From CAVQLX01 sp963811605 (GTDB lineage Bacteria > Desulfobacterota > Binatia > DP-6), in NCBI GenBank assembly GCA_963811605.1, contig CAWESA010000010.1, positions 1,054,001 to 1,118,000 of the forward strand: DNA of 64,000 nt, in the 5' to 3' direction. The notes beneath the pieces are model-generated. The model was not told the DNA's origin. It did no database searches and was given only the letters and a program-made list of their open reading frames with translations. Shown piece by piece: positions 34,525 through 42,221 of this stretch. The position numbers and the translations under genes are program-made. Every line of letters begins with the position of its first letter. Position 1 is the first letter of the stretch.

Positions 34525-36579
34525 TCAAGGATGATCGCGCACGGCGTCCCGGGCCGCCCCGGCCAGGAAGGCGCGGATGACGTCGTGGTGGACCCTTAGC
34601 AGGCGCCCGACGCGCGCCGCCACCGAGAGGGCACGGAGATGGCCGGCGCCGACCACATCGCGGCCGATCGCCCAGGTCGTCCCGCCAAGCTCCAGCTCGG
34701 GGCCTCCGGCCCCCTCCCGGACGTCCGCGCTGCCGAAGCGCAGGGCGGCCGGCAGGCGGTCGGCCAGCTCCGCCAGGAACGGATCGTCCACGCAGAGCAG
34801 CAACCTGGAGGGATCGACCGCGTCGCAGAGGCCCAGCACCTCGCGACGTACGACCGCGAGGGCCTCGCCGTCCCGGCTGAAGCTGGGCGCCAGCGGAGTC
34901 ACCACGGCGAGGTCTGGGTGGATGAGGCCGAGATGGGCGTCCATGTCTCCCGCCGTTCGCACCCCGAGCTCGAGGACCATGACCTCCGCCGGCAGACGCG
35001 TCGCGTACCCCGCCCAGAGCGCCTTCGTGAGGTCTACGAGCAGCGGGGCCGGCGACCGCGTATCGAGGTCCCGGCCGAGGATGGCGAGCGCCAGGCCGAC
35101 GGCCGTGTTGTGCGACAAGGGGTTGGCCCGGACCATCAGGCCGGCGCGGTCGAGCAGCTCGACCAGGGTCCGCTTCACGATCGTCTTGCCCTGCGTGCCC
35201 GCGATCGCGATCACGCGCGGCCGGCGGCGTGCCAGGTGGGCGCGGGCAGCGCGGCGCAGCAGCGCGATGCCCGCTCGGCGAGGCAGTCCGGCAGCGGGTA
35301 CGGAGGCGGGAACGCCGGCAGGAAGCGAGGTGGTCCGGGCGGGCCGGCCGGTGAAGTAGTCGTCGAGGCGATCGAAGGCGCGCCCGATATCCTCGGCGCC
35401 GCGCGCGTAGCAGAGCCGGAGGTGGGCCTCGCCGGTCGGACCGAAGGCGACGCCCGGCACCAGGGCCACGCGCGCGCGCTCCAGGATGTCGGCGGCCAGA
35501 CGGCGCGAGTCGCGGGCGAACGGGACGGTGTCCTTGACGCGCGGAAAGACGAAGTAGGACGCGTTCGGCTTCTGGTAGTCGAAGACGTCCGGCAGGGCAT
35601 CCAGCCTGGCGATCACCTGATCGCGGCGGCGCCGGAACTCCGCACGGAAGCCGGCGATGACCTCGTCACCCATCTCGAGAGCAGCCAGGGCGGCGTACTG
35701 TGACACGACCGGAGCGCACGTGACCAGCGCGTCGTGGACCTTCAGCACGTCGGCGACGAGGTGCGCGGGCCCGTGGAGAAATCCCACCCGCCAGCCCGTC
35801 ATGGCATACGCCTTAGAAAAGGAGCAGACGCGTAGCACGCGATCACGCGCCCAGACCTCGCGGGCGGCACTGTGGATGCGTGCGTCGCCGTAGACGAAGT
35901 CCTTGTAGACCTCGTCGGCGATGACCACGAAGTCCTCGCCTTCCGCGACCTCGAGCATCCGGCGCGTCTGCTCGGCCGAGAAGACGGTGCCGGTGGGATT
36001 GTTCGGGTTGCACAGTATGAGCGCCCGCGTGCGACGTCCGGCGGCGCGCGCGATCGACTCCGGATCGAGGTCGAAGTTGGCGTCCTCCGCCAGCGGCACG
36101 AAGCGCGGGACGGCGCCGGCCAGCCGGATGGCGGGGATGTAGGAGGCGTAGGTCGGTGAGACCACCAGCACCTCGTCGCCGGGCTCCACCAAGGCCAGCA
36201 AACTCGCGGCGATGGCCTCGATCGACCCCGCCGTCACCAGGACCTCGCCGTCGGGATCGTAGGCCATTCCCTCGCGCAGCAAGGCCTCGGCGAGCGCCTC
36301 GCGGAGGCGCGGGAGCCCAGGCGTGACGGAGTAGCGCGCGCAGGAACCCTCGGCCATGCGCTCCTGCACGAATCGCTTGATCGGCTCGGGGGTGTCGAAG
36401 CTCGGAATGCCCTGCGCGAGCGACACCACGTCGGGCAGCCGGCTGGCCTGCAGCTCCACCGCCTTGATCGGGGAGAGCTCGACCGCGTCGATGCGGGAGC
36501 GTCCGCCAGCCGACCCGGGGTGCCGGCCGGCTCCGCCCCACGGTCGCTGGCCCATCCTCATCACCTCACCGCGCGGCAC
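34525..36579 (-). CDS. Aminotransferase fused to a truncated Mur ligase domain
   Basis: A 684-residue two-domain protein in one uninterrupted frame. Residues about 30-410 are a class I/II PLP aminotransferase: NPNNPTG (191-197), ADEVY with Asp222, and the PLP lysine Lys256 in SFSKAYAMTGWRVG. After a Pro/Ala linker (about 412-435) follows a Mur ligase-like ATP-binding domain: P-loop GTQGKT (461-466), SHNTAVGLALAI (489-500) and VLELGVRTAGDMD (536-547), as in MurF/MurE/cyanophycin synthetase relatives. The third, amino-acid-binding Mur domain is missing; the protein stops about 220 residues after the P-loop. This fusion suggests that amino-acid formation and ATP-dependent ligation or activation are coupled. 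Substrates are unknown. The start may be one of three nearby ATG codons. Confidence 0.8.
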   Translation of the reverse strand: MPRGEVMRMGQRPWGGAGRHPGSAGGRSRIDAVELSPIKAVELQASRLPDVVSLAQGIPSFDTPEPIKRFVQERMAEGSCARYSVTPGLPRLREALAEALLREGMAYDPDGEVLVTAGSIEAIAASLLALVEPGDEVLVVSPTYASYIPAIRLAGAVPRFVPLAEDANFDLDPESIARAAGRRTRALILCNPNNPTGTVFSAEQTRRMLEVAEGEDFVVIADEVYKDFVYGDARIHSAAREVWARDRVLRVCSFSKAYAMTGWRVGFLHGPAHLVADVLKVHDALVTCAPVVSQYAALAALEMGDEVIAGFRAEFRRRRDQVIARLDALPDVFDYQKPNASYFVFPRVKDTVPFARDSRRLAADILERARVALVPGVAFGPTGEAHLRLCYARGAEDIGRAFDRLDDYFTGRPARTTSLPAGVPASVPAAGLPRRAGIALLRRAARAHLARRRPRVIAIAGTQGKTIVKRTLVELLDRAGLMVRANPLSHNTAVGLALAILGRDLDTRSPAPLLVDLTKALWAGYATRLPAEVMVLELGVRTAGDMDAHLGLIHPDLAVVTPLAPSFSRDGEALAVVRREVLGLCDAVDPSRLLLCVDDPFLAELADRLPAALRFGSADVREGAGGPELELGGTTWAIGRDVVGAGHLRALSVAARVGRLLRVHHDVIRAFLAGAARDAVRDHP

Positions 36580-36747
36580 GGTAGCAGGCGTCCGGCGGGC
36601 CGGCCAGCGTCACACCACCGGCACCCGCGTGCGGTGAGACGGAACGCCGCTCAGCCACGTCGGACGGCCCCGCGATCCGATCCTTCCGGCTGGACGTACA
36701 GCACGGAGGCGACTGTGGACCGCGCCGAGGCGAGAATCATTTTTCCC

Positions 36748-36776
36748 TGTGAACTTCCGGAGTCATCGAGTAGAGT
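36748..36776 (+). promoter_or_regulatory. Candidate sigma-70 promoter for the DUF7450 protein gene
   Basis: TGTGAA (36748-36753), a 17-base spacer, then TAGAGT (36771-36776); moderate matches to TTGACA and TATAAT, 82 bases before the ATG at 36859, in an unusually AT-rich patch for this genome (ATCATTTTTCCCTG). Confidence 0.35.
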
Positions 36777-36858
36777 CCGCTAGTCCAGGTCACCCACGCA
36801 AGCGGTCCCCCAAGTCGAGCCAGAGAAAATTCAACGTTCAACCGCTGGAGGAAACGCA

Positions 36859-38115
36859 ATGACGAGGCTCCTTGGGACGGGTGTGCTTGCGCTCGCGCTG
36901 GCCGCGCAGCTGCCGACCGCAGCACTGGCCAACGACACTTGCAACGGGTTCATCAACTTCGACTACGTCGGCGCGCCGCCCGTGACGCCCATCGGTGACG
37001 TGGTCAGGGTCCGGGCGACTCTCGGCACCGGCAGCATCCAGGGCGGCACGAAGCTCACGATCAACAGCATGCAGTTCAATCTCGACTGCAACGCCAACTT
37101 CCCGCTCTCCCCGCCGTGCACCGACGAGGGCGCCATCGTGCAGTACGAGGGCGACTCGACGATCACGACGACCTGTCCCACGACCTGGACGACCACCCAT
37201 GCGGTCGGTCCGAATCCCAACGAGATCTTCTTCAATGCCGCCCCGGCGGTCGACATCCCGGCCGGCTCCGCCACGCTGCCCGGCACGTGCCAGCTCGAGT
37301 TCGACGTCCGCGTGCTGCAGCCGAGCATCGACGGCTCCGGCAAGATCGAGGAGCTGCTCGGCTACGACATCGCCGCCTGCGACAACGGCGTGCTGGTGTC
37401 CGGCGGCTTCCAGACCGGCGCCATCGAGACGCCTCCGCCGCTGCACTTCGACTGCTACGAGGTCACCAACAACGGCAACATCCCCGACATCCTGGGCATC
37501 AGCCTGGTCGACAGGTTCGGCAGCGTGACCGCCAAGGCGACGGAGATCCATCGCCTGTGCGCGCCGGCCAACAAGAACGGCGAGGATCCGTCCGCGCCGG
37601 CGTCGCCAGCCCACCTGACCGGCTTCGAGATCACCGCCAGCTCGTTCCAGAAGGTGAAGGGCGTCCACGTGGCGAACCAGTTCGGCAATCTCACCCTCGA
37701 CGTGGTCGCGCCGGTCTTCCTCTTCGTCCCGACGTCGAAGAACAAGAACGGCACGCCGCTGCCTCCGCCGCTCGCCGGCTCCGACCTTCCCCACTTCAAC
37801 TGCTACAAGACGTCCAACGTCGAGGGCGACAAGGACGTGACCGGCATCACGTTGCAGGACCAGTTCCTGGTGCCGGGCTCGATCACGGTCGACGTCGACA
37901 AGCGCGGGCCGTTCCGCCTGTGCGTGCCGGTCGACAAGAACGGCGAGGATCCCAGCGCTCCGACCAATCCGATGGCGCTGCTCTGCTACACCACGAAGAA
38001 GGACAGCCTGCCCTTCGGACAGCTCTTCCCGGGCATCACCAACCAGTTCACGTCGCGCGTCGTCAAGATGACGCAGTTCGACGAGCTCTGCGTGCCGTCC
38101 GCGATCCTGCCCTGA
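36859..38115 (+). CDS. Secreted DUF7450-like repeat protein
   Basis: A 418-residue exported protein with CTGGAGG before the ATG region and a signal peptide (1-24, ending ALA-N). The first 190 residues form a beta-rich domain with Cys pairs. The rest contains repeats of a pattern I know from DUF7450 proteins: HFDCYEVTNNG ... LCAPANKNGEDPSAP, then HFNCYKTSNVEGD ... LCVPVDKNGEDPSAP, ending LCYTTKKD ... LCVP. Each repeat brings a pair of Cys, presumably a disulfide. Secreted or surface-exposed; function unknown. Two hairpins separate it from the convergent TIR gene. Confidence 0.75.
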   Translation: MTRLLGTGVLALALAAQLPTAALANDTCNGFINFDYVGAPPVTPIGDVVRVRATLGTGSIQGGTKLTINSMQFNLDCNANFPLSPPCTDEGAIVQYEGDSTITTTCPTTWTTTHAVGPNPNEIFFNAAPAVDIPAGSATLPGTCQLEFDVRVLQPSIDGSGKIEELLGYDIAACDNGVLVSGGFQTGAIETPPPLHFDCYEVTNNGNIPDILGISLVDRFGSVTAKATEIHRLCAPANKNGEDPSAPASPAHLTGFEITASSFQKVKGVHVANQFGNLTLDVVAPVFLFVPTSKNKNGTPLPPPLAGSDLPHFNCYKTSNVEGDKDVTGITLQDQFLVPGSITVDVDKRGPFRLCVPVDKNGEDPSAPTNPMALLCYTTKKDSLPFGQLFPGITNQFTSRVVKMTQFDELCVPSAILP

Positions 38116-38121
38116 ACCGGC

Positions 38122-38158
38122 ATCCCTGGCGGAGGGGAGCTTCCCCTTCGCCAGGGAT
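38122..38158 (+). terminator. Hairpin terminator after the DUF7450 gene
   Basis: Arms ATCCCTGGCG and CGCCAGGGAT with an internal AGGGGA/TCCCCT helix make a long, nearly continuous stem starting 7 bp past the stop codon. No T-run; it could stop transcription from either strand between these convergent genes. Confidence 0.6.
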
Positions 38159-38168
38159 CGACGACCAT

Positions 38169-38204
38169 GAACGAGGCGGCGGCCATGCGGTCGTCGCCTC
38201 GTTC
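38169..38204. terminator. Second hairpin in the convergent gap
   Basis: GAACGAGGCG (38169-38178) pairs exactly with CGCCTCGTTC (38195-38204). It is the 3' flank of the TIR gene (opposite strand) and probably its terminator. Confidence 0.5.
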
Positions 38205-38220
38205 GCGCGTGCACGGACCG

Positions 38221-39060
38221 TCATCCACCGCGCTTCGCGGTGAACTCGAGCGGCGGCGATCCGCGGTCGTCCTGCAGGAGGAAGCGGATGGCCGCACCGT
38301 CCACCCGGCCGCGATAGGAGTTCCAGAACAGCGGCGATCCGGGACCCGCGTCGATCCGGGTGCGGAAGGTCAGCCGGCCGGCCGTCAGCCGGCCATCCTG
38401 GATGCCGCGCGGCACACCCAGGAACGACGCGGTGCCGTTCACCGTCTCGCCGTCGACCCGGAAGCGGAAGCGCTCCGTCGTGCGCGCGCCCCACGAGTAG
38501 GCCACGTCGCTGCGCCAGTCCCCGCCGATGCCATCGGGCGGAGCGCCACCGCGGGTGACGAGGATCGCCGCGAGCGCCGCGACGGCGAGCGCCGCGACCG
38601 CGGCGGCCAGCCAACCCCGCCGCCGGCGTGCCGGCACGGGCGCCGGCCGCTCCTCGCGACCCAGCGAGCGCAGCAGATCGGAGACGCCCGCCTCGAAGGG
38701 CTGATTGACGAAGTCCACGTACTGCAGGCCGGCGAGCTGGAAGTCGAGGCGCCGCGCCCGCTCGGACGTCGAGCCCTCGTCCCAGGGTCGGTACAGGAGG
38801 GGAACGACCGGGCGATCGAACTTGTCGGCCAGGGACAGCTCCTTCGGCACGTACTCGGACTCCGCGGCCGACGGCGAGAGCACGACCACGAGCGACGAGC
38901 TCTCCTGCACCGCCCGGGTGATGGTCGCTTCCCAGGCGGCGCCGCCCGGGATGTCGTCGCGATCGATCCAGACGTCGATCCCGGCGCGCTCGAGCTCCGC
39001 GATCAGACGGTCGATGAAGGCCTGATCGCGCCGAGAGTAGCTCAGGAAGACGTGGCTCAC
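38221..39060 (-). CDS. Membrane-anchored TIR-domain protein
   Basis: A 279-residue protein from a GTG start. Residues 1-135 are a TIR domain: MSHVFLSYSRRDQAFIDRL, AGIDVWIDRDDIPGG, and SPSAAESEYVPKELSLA, where Glu74 stands in the position of the catalytic glutamate of TIR NADases; VVPLLY follows. A basic stretch (RRRRG) and a membrane helix (149-168) separate it from a 110-residue C-terminal beta domain (GDWRSDVAYSWG ... FRFRVDGETVNGTASFLG) that would be periplasmic. Bacterial TIR proteins cleave NAD+ or make signalling nucleotides in defence and stress. The GTG overlaps the TGA of the threonine synthase-like gene, so the two are coupled. Confidence 0.8.
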   Translation of the reverse strand: MSHVFLSYSRRDQAFIDRLIAELERAGIDVWIDRDDIPGGAAWEATITRAVQESSSLVVVLSPSAAESEYVPKELSLADKFDRPVVPLLYRPWDEGSTSERARRLDFQLAGLQYVDFVNQPFEAGVSDLLRSLGREERPAPVPARRRRGWLAAAVAALAVAALAAILVTRGGAPPDGIGGDWRSDVAYSWGARTTERFRFRVDGETVNGTASFLGVPRGIQDGRLTAGRLTFRTRIDAGPGSPLFWNSYRGRVDGAAIRFLLQDDRGSPPLEFTAKRGG

Positions 39061-40295
39061 GGTGCGAACCCGTCGAGCGCGCCCGGGTCGTCCGGGTCGA
39101 GGATCGGGAGGGCGGGGACGGGCAGCACCTCGGCGTACTTCCACGCCGCTCCCGTGTTGAAGAGGACGATGCGATCGTCCCGTCCAAGCACGCCGCGCGC
39201 GAGCAGGGTGCGCAGGGCGGCGAGCGTCGCGGCGCCTTCCGGCGCGGCGGACAGCCCCTCCTCGCGCGCGAGGGCCTGCATGTCGGCCACCATGGCCTCA
39301 TCCGTGACGGTGAGCGCCGTCCCTCCGCTCGCCCGGATGGCGTCGAGCATCAGGTAGTCCCCGATCGCCGCCGGCACGCGCAGGCCGCTGGCCACCGTGC
39401 GTGCCTCGCGCCACGGCTCGGCGTGTCGCGCGCCGGCCTCGAACGCGCGCACGATCGGCGCGCAGCCCGCGGCCTGCACCGAGATCATCTTCGGGCGCCG
39501 GCCGTCGATCCAGCCGAGACGCTCCATCTCGTCGAACGCCTTCCACATGCCGACGATGCCGGTGCCGCCGCCGGTGGGATAGAGGACGGCGTCGGGCAGC
39601 CGCCAGCCGAGCTGCTCGGCGATCTCGTACCCCATCGTCTTCTTGCCTTCCTGGCGGTAGGGCTCGCGCAGGGTCGAGAGATCGAACCAGCCGCGCGACG
39701 CCGTCCCCTGCCGGACGAGCCGCCCGCAATCGCCGATCAGACCCGCGACGAGCGCGAGGTGCGCGCCGTAGAGCAGGCATTCGACCGCGTTCGCCGCCGG
39801 GACGTCGCGCGGCATGAAGACCCACGCCGGCACCCCGGCGCGCGCCGCGTAGGCCGCCATGGCGCCCCCCGCATTGCCGGCCGACGGGATGGCGAGCGCA
39901 CGCGCCCCGAGCTCGACCGCACGCGAGACCGCCACGGCCTGGCCACGCGCCTTGAAGGACCCGGTCGGATTCAGACCCTCCTCCTTGACGAGCAGGGCCG
40001 AGCACCCGAGCGCGGCGCCGAGGCGAGGCGCGGGCAGCAGGGGCGTCATGCCTTCGCCGAGCGTGACGATCGCGGTCGCGCTGCGCACCGGGAGCACCTC
40101 GCGATAACGCCACAGCGTCGGCTCCCGGTCGCGCAGGGCGTCGCGCGGCAGCGCAGCGCGGACGACGTCGAGGTCGTAGCGCGCATACAGCACCTTGCCG
40201 CACGCCGGACAGACCGTGTGCAGCCGATCGGCGTCCTCGCGCCGGCCGCACGCCGTGCACGCGAGGTGCGTGAGATGGCTCATGGGCTGCGGCAT
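39057..40295 (-). CDS. Threonine synthase-like PLP enzyme
   Basis: A 412-residue fold-type II PLP enzyme. It begins with a zinc ribbon (Cys13, Cys16, Cys29, Cys32: CTACGRR, CPACGK), as in the short threonine synthases. The PLP lysine is Lys115 in NPTGSFKARG, the phosphate loop is PSAGNAGGAMAAYAA, and the glycine loop is YPTGGGTGIVGMW. Threonine synthase converts O-phosphohomoserine to threonine; close relatives include cysteate synthase, so the substrate is not certain. No other threonine genes are near, and its stop overlaps the start of the TIR gene. A second ATG lies four codons inside. Confidence 0.82.
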   Translation of the reverse strand: MPQPMSHLTHLACTACGRREDADRLHTVCPACGKVLYARYDLDVVRAALPRDALRDREPTLWRYREVLPVRSATAIVTLGEGMTPLLPAPRLGAALGCSALLVKEEGLNPTGSFKARGQAVAVSRAVELGARALAIPSAGNAGGAMAAYAARAGVPAWVFMPRDVPAANAVECLLYGAHLALVAGLIGDCGRLVRQGTASRGWFDLSTLREPYRQEGKKTMGYEIAEQLGWRLPDAVLYPTGGGTGIVGMWKAFDEMERLGWIDGRRPKMISVQAAGCAPIVRAFEAGARHAEPWREARTVASGLRVPAAIGDYLMLDAIRASGGTALTVTDEAMVADMQALAREEGLSAAPEGAATLAALRTLLARGVLGRDDRIVLFNTGAAWKYAEVLPVPALPILDPDDPGALDGFAP

Positions 40296-40420
40296 GGCCG
40301 GCAGGCCACACTAGCAGATCACGAACCGTCGACCACGGGCGCGACGCGCACCCGGGATGGCGGGATCCCGCGGCGCCATCCGGCGGCACGCTCGCCCCGG
40401 CCAGCACGGTTGTGCGATAG

Positions 40421-40624
40421 CTCGTCCGGCACGAGGCCGGACCATGCCGGGGCACGCTCGCGCGCATGGAGCTCCGCGTCGTGCTCGACGCCCTTCTCGA
40501 TCGCGTCGATCATGCCGTGATCGCCGGGCCGGTGGAGTGGGGGCGCAGCAACAAGCACTCCGGCGTGCGCCGCCTGCCGGTCACGCTCGTGCCGTCCGCT
40601 CACCCGGCCGGGCCGCGCCCGTAG
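40421..40624 (+). pseudogene. Cytochrome P450 C-terminal remnant
   Basis: The frame from 40421 to the TAG at 40622-40624 reads GTLARMELRVVLDALLDRV then AGPVEWGRSNKHSGVRRLPVTLVP. This is the end of a bacterial cytochrome P450: the L-helix segment just after the heme cysteine (LARMELRVVLxALL) and the characteristic final SNxxxGxRRLPVxL strand. The heme-binding loop before it is damaged (only EAGPCRGT remains), and an in-frame stop precedes it at 40418. The rest of the gene is gone. The remnant overlaps the 3' end of the GT39-like gene on the other strand by 25 bp. Confidence 0.7.
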
Positions 40625-42186
40625 AGCCTGAACAGCGGCTGCCCCATCAGGACGGGCGGCCCGATGCCGGCGATCTCGTGCCAGTGCGATCGGAGGTAGA
40701 CCAGGAAGGGATCGTCGGGCTTCGCCGCCAGGCCGTTCACGAAGACCACCGCACGGGGGTCGCGCTCGAGGCGGTCGATCGCCTCCTCGATCTGCTCGGG
40801 CGTGTTGTAGACGGGACGGAGGAGCGAGAAGGGCGTCGGGTTGTCCGCCGGCAGCGCCAGGTAGAGCCAGGCGTCGGTCGGGAAGGCGAACAGGTGAGGC
40901 GGACCGTCGCCCTCGCGCGGCACCTTGTCGCGCAGATCGCGGATCGTGTCGGCTTGCAGGCTGGAACCCGCAAGGGTTCCGAAGGCGGTCTCGTAGAGCA
41001 CCGGCACCTCCCGCCAGGCGGTCTGCGTGTTGCTCCACGCCTTCACCAGCACGCCTGCGAGCGCGAGTCCCCACACCGCGTACAGCCCGGCGCGCGTCGC
41101 CGGCGTGTCGCTGCGGACGAGCCACGTACGCAGGCGGAAGACCATCCCGCCCAGGACGACGAGAACGGTCGGCAGGATGAACGCGATGTGGACGATGTCG
41201 GGAAAGTAGAGGATGGCGCCGACGGCGCTGAGCGCCTGGAGCAGCACGAGGAGCCGCACGACCTGTGCCCGCAGCCCCGTGCGCCAGAGCGCCCACACGA
41301 CGCCGACGGCTTCCAGGCCGAGCAGCCACGGCGTCGCCTGCATGAGGCGCAGGGAGGTGTACTTGAGGCCGCCCGACCAGAACACCCCGTACGACGCCCA
41401 CGGGAACTTCCCGACGTTGTACTGGCGGTAGTTGGTCACCACCCAGGTGTGGGTGGCGTAGAGGAACTCGGCGATCGAGGCGTGCCAGACGGCATAGCCG
41501 AGCACCGGGACGCAGACCGCCGCGCCGCCGAGCGCCGTCCATGCGAGCTCCCGCACCATCCGGCGCCAGCGCGTGCCGTCGCGGCGCGCGAGGACCAGGA
41601 GCGGCACGGCGACGACCAGCCAGACGATGAGCCAGATGCCTCGCGTCTGGTGCGTGCAGACCAGGAGGCCGCCGAGGGCGCCGGCTGCGGCCGGCCGGCC
41701 CCGTGACGAGTCCTGCCAGCGCGGCGCCAGCAGCACGGCCGCCGTCGCCAGCCCGAAGGCGGTCGCGATCCAGTGATGGCTCGCCATCGCCCACACCGGG
41801 ACGCAGATGACCACCACCAGGAGGCCGGCGAGGATCGCCTCGGCCATCGACGCCACGTACAGCACCAGGAAGTACGTGGACACGGCGCTGAGGGCGTCGA
41901 CGAGCGCGGTGACGACGCGCGCCGAGGTGATCGAGACGCCCCCGACGGCGTACGCCAGCGCGTAGAGATAGAAGCTGCCCGGCGTGATGAACTCGAAGAA
42001 GTCGCGATACAGCGCCTGCCCCTGCAGAACGCGCTTGGCGCCGTAGAGGATGAAGCTCTCGTCCGCCGGATTCAGGCTCGGCGGCTGCGCGAGCAGGTAG
42101 GCGAACGACGCGACCCCCAGCAGCCACCCCACGACGGTCGGCACACGGGTCCCCCCGGCCGTGCGCAGCAGCATGGGCGCGCTCAT
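40600..42186 (-). CDS. GT39-like integral membrane glycosyltransferase
   Basis: A 528-residue protein with about 11 membrane helices and a soluble C-terminal domain of about 130 residues. The first periplasmic loop has PADESFILYGAKRVLQGQALYRDFFEFITPGSFYLYAL, which is the acidic loop (NPADE) plus 'GxxPYxDFFexxpPg' pattern of GT39/PMT-like, dolichol- or undecaprenyl-phosphate-sugar-dependent transferases. The start MSAPMLLRTAGG was chosen because it places a short tail before the first helix. It may glycosylate the Thr-rich secreted proteins in this window, but that link is speculation. Confidence 0.7.
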   Translation of the reverse strand: MSAPMLLRTAGGTRVPTVVGWLLGVASFAYLLAQPPSLNPADESFILYGAKRVLQGQALYRDFFEFITPGSFYLYALAYAVGGVSITSARVVTALVDALSAVSTYFLVLYVASMAEAILAGLLVVVICVPVWAMASHHWIATAFGLATAAVLLAPRWQDSSRGRPAAAGALGGLLVCTHQTRGIWLIVWLVVAVPLLVLARRDGTRWRRMVRELAWTALGGAAVCVPVLGYAVWHASIAEFLYATHTWVVTNYRQYNVGKFPWASYGVFWSGGLKYTSLRLMQATPWLLGLEAVGVVWALWRTGLRAQVVRLLVLLQALSAVGAILYFPDIVHIAFILPTVLVVLGGMVFRLRTWLVRSDTPATRAGLYAVWGLALAGVLVKAWSNTQTAWREVPVLYETAFGTLAGSSLQADTIRDLRDKVPREGDGPPHLFAFPTDAWLYLALPADNPTPFSLLRPVYNTPEQIEEAIDRLERDPRAVVFVNGLAAKPDDPFLVYLRSHWHEIAGIGPPVLMGQPLFRLYGRGPAG

Positions 42187-42221
42187 AGCGAACCGGCCCA
42201 GCGCGTCGCAACCCGAACGCG

